DNA from: Thermoplasmata archaeon
GTDB lineage: Archaea; Thermoplasmatota; Thermoplasmata; Lutacidiplasmatales; UBA184
Reading direction: 5' to 3'
Assembly (NCBI GenBank): GCA_030044475.1
Contig: JASHVP010000023.1
Coordinates: forward strand, 1-24,233
Length of the DNA: 24,233 nucleotides
A program made the translations under genes and the position numbers. Positions 6,220 through 13,820 of the stretch are shown here, one piece after another. Position 1 is the first letter of the stretch, and each line of letters starts with the position of its first letter. Below the pieces are notes generated by a model. That model worked only from the letters and a program-made list of their open reading frames with translations, ran no database searches and had not been told where the DNA came from.

Positions 6220-7755
6220 ATGACCCGCGCGCAGGAGTGGCTCAGCTTCCCGGACGCCCCCCGGATTGTCGCGCCGCCCCCGGGCCCGAAGTCCCGCGCG
6301 CTGCTCGACGCGCAGGGTCGGCTCGAGACCGACGCGGTCGGGTACCCGCACTACTTCCCGGTGGCGCCGAAAGTCGCCCAGGGCGCCACGATCGAGGACC
6401 TCGACGGGAACCGCTTCATCGACTGGGTCTCCGGGATCTCGGTCCTCAACCTCGGGCACCGTCATCCCCGGCTCGTCGCGGCCCTGGAGGAGCAGTCGCG
6501 GGCGATCTGGCACGCGCTCGAACTCCCGACCGAGGCGCGGATCCGCTTCCTCGAGGAACTCCAGGAGGCGCTCCCCGGGAACCTTCGTCACCGGTCCCGC
6601 ATCTTCTTCACCGTCACCGGGGGCGACGCGGTGGAGACGGCGGTCAACCTCGCCGACCACTTCCAGGGACGCCGCGGGACGGTCGCGTTCTCCGGCGCCT
6701 ACCACGGGGTGCACGGCGGCGTCGTCAGCCTCACCGGCGCGCGTCGGTACCACGTCACGAGCTCGTTCGGCGGGGGGACGGTCGTCCGCGTGCCGTACCC
6801 GGACCCGTACCGCCCCGTGCTCGGCGCCGACGACGGGGCGGCCGGCACGATCTCCTACCTGGAGCACCTGGTCACCGACCCGGCCTCGGGCGTCGACTCG
6901 ATCTCCTCGGTCGTCGTCGAGCCGATCCTCGGGGAGGGCGGCTACGTCGTGCCGCCCGACGACTTCCTCCCGTCGCTCCGGGAGTTCTGCGACCGGCACG
7001 GCCTCCTGCTCATCGCCGACGAGATCCAGACCGGACTCGGCCGCACGGGCCGGATGTGGGCCGTCGAGCACGCCGGCGTTACCCCCGACCTCGTCTGCAT
7101 CGCCAAGACGATCGGGGGCGGGATCCCGCTCTCCGTCGTCGCCTATCGGGCCGACCTCGCGAAGGAGCCCGTGCCCCGGGGGTTCCACCTCGGGACGTAC
7201 CGGGCGAACCCGCTCGCCCTCGCGGTCGGAACGGAGACGCTGCGGGTCCTCAAGGACGGGGACCTGATCCCCCGGACCCGGGTCCGCGGGGAGCGTCTGG
7301 TCGACCAGTTCCGCGGCTTCGCCGAACGTCATCCCTCGCTCGGGGACGTCCGGGGCCGGGGGTTCATGATCGGGGTCGAGTTCGTCCGCGACCGGAGCAG
7401 CCGGACCCCGGACGGGGACCGGGCGAAGGCGATGCGCTCGGCGCTCGTCGCCCGTGGGGTCCTGATGCACACCGCCGGAGCGTGGGACCAGGTGCTCCGG
7501 TTCATGGCGCCGCTCGTGATCGAGGACGAACTGCTCGAGCGCGGGATGGCGGCGTTCGAGGACGCCCTCGAGAGCCTCGATACCCCGCCCGAACGGACCG
7601 CGGCGTCGGCGCGCGTGCACCCCCCGAGCGGTCCGCAGCTCTCGCCCCGCCCGGAACACGCCGCGCCGACGCCGACCCTCCCGGGGATCCCGGGACGGAC
7701 GCTCGAGGACCCGCCGACGGGCGGACGCCCTACGGCGTCGCGTAGTTCACGCTGA
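6220..7755 (+). CDS. Class III aminotransferase, 4-aminobutyrate/ornithine-type, with C-terminal extension
   Basis: A 511-residue PLP aminotransferase of the GABA/omega-amino-acid:2-oxoglutarate group. Motifs are DLDGNRFIDWVSGISVLNLG (about 60-79), TVTGGDAVETAVNLA (about 131-145), SGAYHGVHGG (about 158-167), VVVEPILGEGGYVVPP (about 231-246), LIADEIQTGLGRTGRMWAVE (Asp267) and CIAKTIGGGIPLS with the PLP lysine Lys296. The cofactor loop reads TGGDAVE rather than the more usual SGSEAVE. The catalytic domain ends near residue 455. The last 55 or so residues are Pro/Ala/Thr-rich and read 26 bp into the 3' end of the convergent aldehyde dehydrogenase. The start is ATG 6220; 6187 is an in-frame alternative. 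With the two aldehyde dehydrogenases next door, GABA to succinate semialdehyde is the most economical reaction, though amino-acid racemase or ornithine activities occur in related archaeal enzymes. Confidence 0.9.
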   Translation: MTRAQEWLSFPDAPRIVAPPPGPKSRALLDAQGRLETDAVGYPHYFPVAPKVAQGATIEDLDGNRFIDWVSGISVLNLGHRHPRLVAALEEQSRAIWHALELPTEARIRFLEELQEALPGNLRHRSRIFFTVTGGDAVETAVNLADHFQGRRGTVAFSGAYHGVHGGVVSLTGARRYHVTSSFGGGTVVRVPYPDPYRPVLGADDGAAGTISYLEHLVTDPASGVDSISSVVVEPILGEGGYVVPPDDFLPSLREFCDRHGLLLIADEIQTGLGRTGRMWAVEHAGVTPDLVCIAKTIGGGIPLSVVAYRADLAKEPVPRGFHLGTYRANPLALAVGTETLRVLKDGDLIPRTRVRGERLVDQFRGFAERHPSLGDVRGRGFMIGVEFVRDRSSRTPDGDRAKAMRSALVARGVLMHTAGAWDQVLRFMAPLVIEDELLERGMAAFEDALESLDTPPERTAASARVHPPSGPQLSPRPEHAAPTPTLPGIPGRTLEDPPTGGRPTASRSSR

Positions 7756-9217
7756 TCAGCTTGACCTCGGTCATCTCCTGCATCGCCCAGCGCAGCCCCT
7801 CGCGGCCGAGGCCGCTGTCGCGCACGCCCCCGAACGGGAGGGCGTCCCATCGCAGGTTCGTCGGGTCGTTCAGATGGACCCCGCCGGCCCGGATCCGCCG
7901 GGCGAGCGTGAACCCCCGGGCGAGGTCCCGCGTGTAGACCGCGGCCTGGAGCCCGTACGGGGTGCCGTTCGCGATCCGGACCGCGTCGTCGACGTCGTGG
8001 AACCGGACGACCGGGGCGACCGGCCCGAACGGTTCCTCCCGCACGACGCGGGCCGCCTCGGGGACCTGGTCGAGGACCGTCGGCGCGTAGAAGCTCCCTT
8101 TCCCGAGGGCCTCCGGCCGCCGTCCGCCGGTCAGCACCTTCGCCGATCGGGACCGCGCCTCCTCGACCATCGCGTCGACCCGGTCCACCGCCGTGGCATC
8201 GATGAGCGGCCCGACCTCCGTCGCCTCGTCGAGCGCCCTCCCGACCCGGAGCGCGGCCGCCTTCTCCGCGAACGCCGTCGCGAACCGCTCCGCGACCGAC
8301 TCCTGCACGAGGATCCGCTTCGAAGCGGTGCAGACCTGGCCGGAGTAGGCGAACGCCCCCCGGATCGCCGCGGGGACGACGAGGTCGAGCGGAGCGTCCT
8401 CGAGGACGACGAACGGGTCCATCCCGCCCATCTCGAGGATCACCCGCTTCGCCGCCCGCCCCGCGCGTTCGGCGATCCCCTTGCCGACCGCCGTCGAGCC
8501 GGTGAACGTGATGAGCCGCGTCCGCGGGTGCTCGACGAGCGCGTTCCCGACCGCGCCGCCCGGCCCGACGACCACGTTGAGCACGCCGGGCGGCAGTCCG
8601 GCGTCGGCGAGGTGCTTCGCGAGCCGGAGGGTCGTGAACGGGGCGGCGCTCGTCGGTTTCGCGACGACCGGGTTGCCCGCGGCGAGCGCCGGGGCGATCT
8701 TGTGCGCGATCAGGTTCAGCGGGAAGTTGAACGGCCCGATCGCGACGACGACCCCGATCGGGTCGCGCACGCTGAAGAGGAACCGGTGCTCGTTCCCCGC
8801 CGGTCGTTCGTACGCGTCGGCCGGGTAGCTCTCGCCGCCCAGGTGGCGGATCTCCTCCGCGGCCAGCTCGAAGACCCCGACGGCCCGGTCCGCCTCGACC
8901 CGGGCGTCGGCGATCGGTTTCCCCACCTCCGAGGCGATGAGCGCGGCCATCGTCGTCCGGTCCTCCCGCAGTCGCTCGGCCGCGGCGCGCAGGAGCCGGG
9001 CCCGGACGTGGCCCGGGGTCGCGCCCCACTTCTCCTCCATCGCCGCGGCCGCCTCGACCGCCGCCCGAGCCTCCTCGGCCGAGGCGACCGGGGCCTCGCC
9101 GAGCGGCTCGCCGGTCGACGGGTCGATGACGGGGACGTAGAGCCCGCTCTCGGGCGGCCGCCAGGTGCCGCCGATGAGCAGCGCCCCGCGCCCGCCCGCT
9201 GGGATCCCGTCGATCAC
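7730..9217 (-). CDS. NAD(P)-dependent aldehyde dehydrogenase, succinate-semialdehyde/lactaldehyde dehydrogenase-like
   Basis: A complete 495-residue ALDH. Key residues visible are Asn164 in GPFNFPLNL, the cofactor segment VVAKPTSAAPFTT (about 184-196), the TFTGSTAVGKGIA Rossmann loop (about 238-250), general base Glu262 in ILEMGGMDPF, and nucleophile Cys296 in YSGQVCTASKRIL. REEPFGPV and the C-terminal DSGLGREG are typical. The usual LELGG reads LEMGG. It resembles the succinate-semialdehyde, lactaldehyde and GapN-like cluster; context favours succinate semialdehyde. The start is GTG at 9217, only 7 bp after the stop of the upstream ALDH, so the two genes are almost certainly one operon. No ATG lies close enough to give a normal N-terminus. 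Its 3' end overlaps the convergent aminotransferase by 26 bp. Confidence 0.9.
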   Translation of the reverse strand: MIDGIPAGGRGALLIGGTWRPPESGLYVPVIDPSTGEPLGEAPVASAEEARAAVEAAAAMEEKWGATPGHVRARLLRAAAERLREDRTTMAALIASEVGKPIADARVEADRAVGVFELAAEEIRHLGGESYPADAYERPAGNEHRFLFSVRDPIGVVVAIGPFNFPLNLIAHKIAPALAAGNPVVAKPTSAAPFTTLRLAKHLADAGLPPGVLNVVVGPGGAVGNALVEHPRTRLITFTGSTAVGKGIAERAGRAAKRVILEMGGMDPFVVLEDAPLDLVVPAAIRGAFAYSGQVCTASKRILVQESVAERFATAFAEKAAALRVGRALDEATEVGPLIDATAVDRVDAMVEEARSRSAKVLTGGRRPEALGKGSFYAPTVLDQVPEAARVVREEPFGPVAPVVRFHDVDDAVRIANGTPYGLQAAVYTRDLARGFTLARRIRAGGVHLNDPTNLRWDALPFGGVRDSGLGREGLRWAMQEMTEVKLISVNYATP

Positions 9218-9224
9218 GGACCCC

Positions 9225-10718
9225 TCACGCCGGGTCGCCGTACGTCGTGTAGTGCCAGCCCTTGCGGGCCTGGCCGGTCAGGTCGACGTAGATGTTCTTC
9301 ACGACCGTATAGTCGGTGAGCGAGTCGGTCCCGAGGTCCTTGCCGAAGCCGGACTGCTTGAACCCACCGTGCGGGGTCTCCGAGCCCAAGGGCAAGTGGT
9401 CGTTCACCCAGACGTCGCCGAACCGGAGCGCGTGGGCCGCCTTGAGCGCGGTCCGGACGTCATTCGTCCAGACGCTGCCCGCGAGGCCGTAGTCGACGCC
9501 GTTCGCGATGTCGATCGCCTCGTCGAACGTCGCGAAGCTGAGGACGTCGAGCACCGGGCCGAAGATCTCCTTCTGCGCGATCGCCATGTCCGGCGCGACC
9601 CCGTCGAAGACCGTCGGGACGACGAACGATCCATCCGAGAACTTCGGGGCGGCGTCGGTCCCTCCGAGGACGAGCTTCGCCCCCTCGCTCTTCCCCCGGT
9701 CGACGAACCCGAGGACGGCCCTCTGCTGCACCGGGCTCACGAGCGGCCCGAGGTCGGTCGAGCGGGAAAGCGGGTCGCCGACGCGGATCGTCCGGGCGCG
9801 CTCGAGCAGCCGCTCGACGAACTTCGCCCGGATCGACTCGTGCACGATCAGCCGCGTCGCGGCCGTGCAGTCCTGGCCGCCGTTGACGAAGCCCCCCACG
9901 ATCGCGCCCTCGACCGCGGCCGCGAGGTCCGCGTCGGGGAAGACGACAAACGGTGCCTTCCCGCCGAGCTCGAGCTGGACGCGCTTCACCGTCCCGCTCG
10001 CGGCCTCCATGATGCGGCGTCCGGTCGCGGTGTCCCCGGTCAGCGAGACCAGGTCGACCCGCGGGTGGCGGGAGAGCTCGTCCCCGACCTCTGCCCCCGG
10101 GCCGGTGACGATGTTGAGCGCTCCGGCCGGGAGCCCGGCGTCGACGAACGCCCGACCGAGCTCGAGGCTGGTGAGCGGCGTGTAGCTCGCGGGCTTCAAG
10201 ACGACCGTGTTCCCGACGACGAGCGCCGGGGCGATCTTCCAGACCGCCATCATGATCGGGTAGTTCCAAGGGGTGATCGACGCGACGACGCCGACCGGCT
10301 CGCGACGGAAGATCGTCGTGCCGTCGCCGGTGAACTCCCCCGGCGCCTTCGCGTCGAGCGTCCGGGCCGCGCCGGCGTAGAAGACGAGATTGTCGACGCT
10401 GAACGGCAGGTCCGCGTCCGCGGCCTGCTTGATCGTCTTCCCTTGGTTGCGGCTCTCCAGCTGGGCGATCTCGGGGAGCCGCTGCTGGAGGAGCTGGGCC
10501 GCCTTCAGGAACACCTCGGCGCGGGCGCGCGGCGGCAAGCGCGGCCATGGCCCTCGGTCGAACGCCGTCCGGGCGGCGTCGACCGCGGTCCGGACATCCT
10601 CGCGGGTCCCCTTCGGCACGGTCCCGAGGACCGCGCGGTCGAACGGGCTGACGACGGGCGTCGTCTCCGCGCTCGACGCGGCCACCCACTCCCCGTCGAT
10701 GAGCATCGTGTGGTCCAT
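9225..10718 (-). CDS. Aldehyde dehydrogenase, gamma-aminobutyraldehyde/betaine-aldehyde dehydrogenase-like
   Basis: A 497-residue NAD-dependent ALDH. Catalytic features are Asn152 in TPWNYPIMMAVWKIAPAL, VVLKPASYTPLTSLEL (about 172-187), general base Glu250 in QLELGGKAPF, and Cys284 in GGQDCTAATRL. The QDCTAA context and the ending VNDHLPLGSETPHGGFKQSG are, from my knowledge of the family, typical of bacterial PatD/YdcW aminobutyraldehyde dehydrogenases, which take 4-aminobutanal from putrescine to GABA. It is the first gene of a two-ALDH operon (7-bp gap to the next start) and faces the GABA-type aminotransferase, so putrescine to GABA to succinate is a coherent reading. Aminoaldehydes from other polyamines, or alpha-aminoadipate semialdehyde, are alternatives. 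The ATG at 10718 is clear; a weak TTAC core about 34 nt upstream may be its promoter. Confidence 0.92.
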   Translation of the reverse strand: MDHTMLIDGEWVAASSAETTPVVSPFDRAVLGTVPKGTREDVRTAVDAARTAFDRGPWPRLPPRARAEVFLKAAQLLQQRLPEIAQLESRNQGKTIKQAADADLPFSVDNLVFYAGAARTLDAKAPGEFTGDGTTIFRREPVGVVASITPWNYPIMMAVWKIAPALVVGNTVVLKPASYTPLTSLELGRAFVDAGLPAGALNIVTGPGAEVGDELSRHPRVDLVSLTGDTATGRRIMEAASGTVKRVQLELGGKAPFVVFPDADLAAAVEGAIVGGFVNGGQDCTAATRLIVHESIRAKFVERLLERARTIRVGDPLSRSTDLGPLVSPVQQRAVLGFVDRGKSEGAKLVLGGTDAAPKFSDGSFVVPTVFDGVAPDMAIAQKEIFGPVLDVLSFATFDEAIDIANGVDYGLAGSVWTNDVRTALKAAHALRFGDVWVNDHLPLGSETPHGGFKQSGFGKDLGTDSLTDYTVVKNIYVDLTGQARKGWHYTTYGDPA

Positions 10719-10844
10719 CGGCCACCCGGCGCGCCGAGCCCGTCCTCCCGTAAGACGGTGCCGCGCGCGCCCGCTCTCGAGGGCGCACGGTGAAGCATAT
10801 CAAGGAGGAGCCCCTACGCGGCCCGGTCGCCTCCCCGGACCTTC
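10719..10844. promoter_or_regulatory. Divergent promoter region between the ALDH operon and the peptide-binding protein
   Basis: This 126-bp gap serves two divergent genes. Reading plus, AAGCATATCA (10793-10802) is the best TATA-like element, centred about 47 nt before the ATG at 10845. Reading minus, GTCTTACGGG (near 10757-10748) is a weaker candidate about 34 nt before the ATG at 10718. The aaggaggag at 10802-10810 looks like a Shine-Dalgarno sequence but is 34 nt from the start codon, too far to serve it. An in-frame TGA at 10791 with no other start before 10845 fixes the binding-protein start. Confidence 0.45.
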
Positions 10845-12728
10845 ATGGACCCGAAGTGGCGGAACGTCATCGTCATCGCGATCATCTTGCTGGTCATCGG
10901 CGCGGCGATCGCGCTCCACGCGTCGGTCACCGGTTGCCTCCGCCAGAACAATCCCGAGGTCATCGACCAGGCGGAGATCCCCGACTCGCTCGACCCGGCC
11001 GTCACGTTCACCACCCCCGGCTGGGCCGCGGTCCAGCAGGTCTACCAGGGGCTCGTCAACTACCTGGGGAACAACTCGACGGTGTTCGGCGGCGTCCTCG
11101 CCTACAACTGGACCGAGTCGCCGGACGGAATGACGTTCCTGTTCAACCTGCGCTCGGGGATCGAGTTCTCGAACGGGGCCCCGTACAACGCCTACGTCCA
11201 GTGGTATAGCCTCTATCGGGCGCTCCTGATGGCCCAGGGTCCCCAGTTCATCCTCGAGGAGAACTTCTTCTCGACGAACTTCAACGCCTCGAACCCGCTC
11301 TCGTACTACTCCGAGCTCAACAACACGACCGCCGCGAACACCACCCTCCTGAACGACCTGAACAGCTGGAACTTCTTCGACCCGACGCAGCAGGAGATCG
11401 ACCTGATGGAGATGCCGAACCAGTCGTTCCAGGTGATCAACGCCTCGGCGATCGCCCTGAACCTCGGCTACGGCTACTTCGGCGACGTCCCGTACGCGTA
11501 CCTGCTGGCCTCGATCGCCGCGCCGACGTCGTACGCGGTCGACCCGGCCGTGGTCGATGCGAACGGCGGCGTCGCCAACGGAACCGCGAACGGCTGGATG
11601 GCGAGCAACATGCTCGGGACCGGCCCGTACATCCTCTCCTACTGGAACGGCCTCCCCGGGGGCGGCTACCAGCTGTCGCCGAACCCGAACTACTGGGGGG
11701 CGACGGCCGCGCAGGAGGAGCCGTGGAACAACTTGATCCAGCCCGCCAACACCACGGTCGACGTCATCTTCCAGGACTCGGTCGACATCACGACCAACGA
11801 CCTCCTGGTCGGTTACGCGGCGAGCGCGTCGTTCGCGTACATCGGCCCCGCGACGATCCACGTTCTCCACGGGGACAGCTGCCTGATCGTCCAGGCGCTC
11901 CCAACGATCTACGGCGCCACGAGCGGCTCCTGGTGGATCTACCTGAACCAGAACATCTTCCCGTTCAACAACCTCTCCGTCCGGGCCGCGATCGCGCACG
12001 CGGTCAACTACGACCAGATCATCCAGCAGGCGTTCGGCGGGTACGGCTCGACCTGGGTCGGACCGGTGCCGCCGTCGTACCCGTACTACAATCCGTCGAA
12101 CCTGACACCCTACCAGTACAACCTCACGCTCGCCCAGCAGGAGATCGCCGATTCGCCGTGCGCCAACGGCGCCTGCGCCGGGATGACGATCAAATACGCC
12201 TACCTGGACACGGGCATCGACTGGGCCGAGACCGCGCAGTTCCTAGCGAACGACCTGAAGCAGATCGGGATCAACATCCTGCCGACGCCGATCTCGCTCG
12301 ACGAGCTGCTCAGCGAGCAGGTCCCGAACGACAACGGCGTCTGCACGTCGCTCACGAACGCGAACGGCGGGCCGTTCTACATGGGCCAGGAGTTCTACAC
12401 GTCCGACTACATCTCGCCGGACGACTGGTCCCAGAACGACCTCCTCTCGACGGGGAGCGCGAACATGTGCATGAGCCAGTACGACAACTCGACGATGGAC
12501 TCCCTCGTCTACTCGGCGGCGGCGGAGCTCAACGCGACGAACCTGACCGCCGATTACACGACGATGACGCAGACGATGTACTACAACTACACGGACATCT
12601 GGCTCGTCGTGCCGACCGCCTTCGCCGTCTACTCGACGTACCTCCACGGGGTCATCGAGAACCCGATGGCGAGCGCGGAGCCGTTCTCGTTCCTGTTCAA
12701 CACCCAGTGGTCGAACGCGCCGACATAG
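10845..12728 (+). CDS. ABC transporter substrate-binding protein, family 5 (oligopeptide/dipeptide type)
   Basis: A 627-residue extracytoplasmic solute-binding protein that would capture peptides, or another family 5 ligand such as nickel or sugars, outside the cell. A hydrophobic N-terminal segment (about 8-26) is followed by VTGC at 28-31, which fits a lipobox with Cys31, so it is either lipid-anchored or held by an uncleaved helix. IPDSLDPA and VYQGLVNYLG near the mature N-terminus, DGMTFLFNLRSGIEFSNG, NMLGTGPYILSYWNG, NPNYWG and LSVRAAIAHAVNYDQII are hallmark segments of the family. The mature protein is rich in Asn, Tyr, Ser and Thr, poor in Lys, and holds 18 N-X-S/T sequons (X not Pro), as expected for an archaeal glycosylated surface protein. 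It converges on the permease/ATPase operon with 9 bp between stop codons, so it is transcribed separately from its likely partners. Confidence 0.93.
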   Translation: MDPKWRNVIVIAIILLVIGAAIALHASVTGCLRQNNPEVIDQAEIPDSLDPAVTFTTPGWAAVQQVYQGLVNYLGNNSTVFGGVLAYNWTESPDGMTFLFNLRSGIEFSNGAPYNAYVQWYSLYRALLMAQGPQFILEENFFSTNFNASNPLSYYSELNNTTAANTTLLNDLNSWNFFDPTQQEIDLMEMPNQSFQVINASAIALNLGYGYFGDVPYAYLLASIAAPTSYAVDPAVVDANGGVANGTANGWMASNMLGTGPYILSYWNGLPGGGYQLSPNPNYWGATAAQEEPWNNLIQPANTTVDVIFQDSVDITTNDLLVGYAASASFAYIGPATIHVLHGDSCLIVQALPTIYGATSGSWWIYLNQNIFPFNNLSVRAAIAHAVNYDQIIQQAFGGYGSTWVGPVPPSYPYYNPSNLTPYQYNLTLAQQEIADSPCANGACAGMTIKYAYLDTGIDWAETAQFLANDLKQIGINILPTPISLDELLSEQVPNDNGVCTSLTNANGGPFYMGQEFYTSDYISPDDWSQNDLLSTGSANMCMSQYDNSTMDSLVYSAAAELNATNLTADYTTMTQTMYYNYTDIWLVVPTAFAVYSTYLHGVIENPMASAEPFSFLFNTQWSNAPT

Positions 12729-12737
12729 GCGCGGGAC

Positions 12738-13820
12738 CTACGCCGGGGCGGGGGCGGCCGGGGGCGCGGGACCCGTCGGGGTCGCCGCCTCCTTCGTCAC
12801 GAGCAGGGATTCGGGCGGGATGTCCCGCACCTCCTCGGCGCGGTGGCAGGCGACGAGCTGGCCGGGCGCGCCGACGAGCTCGCGGAGCGGCGGGTACTCG
12901 GTGCGGCAGACGTCGACGACGAACGGGCACCGGGGCGCGAACCGGCACCCGGGCGGCGGGTTGACGAGCGACGGGACGTCCCCGCCGATCTTGAACCGGG
13001 TGCGCCGCCGTTTCGCGTCCGCCACCGGCACCGCGGCGAGGAGGGCCTTCGTGTACGGATGGATCGGGTGCTCGAGCACCCCCCGGACCGAGCCGACCTC
13101 GACCGCCCGACCGAGGTACATGACCGCGACGCGGTCGGCGACGTACCGGACGGCCGCGACGTTGTGCGTGATCAGGAGGTAGGCGACGTCGCGCTCCTTC
13201 TGGAGCTCGACCAGCCGATTCAGGATCTGCGCCTGCACGGCGACGTCGAGCGCGCTCGTCGGCTCGTCGAGGACGACGAGCCGGGGGTCGACGCTCAGCG
13301 CCCGCGCGAGCGAGATCCGCTGGCGGCCGCCCCCCGAGAACTCGTGGGGGAACTGCTCGAGGCAGTCGGGCGGGAGTCCGACCGTCGGGAGGAGGTCGCG
13401 GACGCGGGCGCGGACCTCGGAGCGGGAGAGCTCCCCGATCGCCCGGAGCGGCTCGCCGACGATCTGCCAGACCTTGAGGCGGGGGTCGAGCGAGCCGACC
13501 GGGTCCTGGAAGACGATCTGGACGTTCGCGCGCCACTTCCGCAGCGCGGTCCCTTTCAGGCCGAGGATGTCCTGCCCGGCGAACCGGAGCTCGCCGGCGG
13601 TCGGGTCGTGCAGGCGGGCGATCAGCCAGCCGAGGGTCGTCTTCCCCGAGCCGGACTCCCCGATCAGCCCGACGGTCTCGCGGTTCGCGATCGTCATCGA
13701 AACCCCGTCGACCGCGTGGATCGCCCGGCGCGCCGACCCGTGGAAGAACTCGGTCGCGGTCCGCGTGAGAGGGAACTGCTTCTCGATGCCGACGACCTCG
13801 ACGAGCGGCCCCGGCGTCAC
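12738..13820 (-). CDS. dppF: Peptide ABC transporter ATP-binding subunit, DppF/OppF-like
   Basis: A 360-residue ATPase subunit, last gene of the importer operon. Walker A is GESGSGKT (54-61), the Q-loop VFQDP (about 103-107), Walker B LVVLDEP (181-187) and the H-loop His219. The signature reads FSGGGRQR (161-168), so the canonical Gln after SGG is Gly. The C-terminal oligopeptide extension has GCRFAPRCPF, then DVC and VACH, with Cys292, 298, 305 and 325; a Cys set in this position binds a [4Fe-4S] cluster in some DppD/F-type ATPases. The last 25 residues are Pro/Ala-rich. The start is GTG 13820, whose GTGA overlaps the TGA of the preceding subunit gene, implying translational coupling. The symbol is used in the family sense; the true substrate is unknown. 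Confidence 0.93.
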   Translation of the reverse strand: MTPGPLVEVVGIEKQFPLTRTATEFFHGSARRAIHAVDGVSMTIANRETVGLIGESGSGKTTLGWLIARLHDPTAGELRFAGQDILGLKGTALRKWRANVQIVFQDPVGSLDPRLKVWQIVGEPLRAIGELSRSEVRARVRDLLPTVGLPPDCLEQFPHEFSGGGRQRISLARALSVDPRLVVLDEPTSALDVAVQAQILNRLVELQKERDVAYLLITHNVAAVRYVADRVAVMYLGRAVEVGSVRGVLEHPIHPYTKALLAAVPVADAKRRRTRFKIGGDVPSLVNPPPGCRFAPRCPFVVDVCRTEYPPLRELVGAPGQLVACHRAEEVRDIPPESLLVTKEAATPTGPAPPAAPAPA

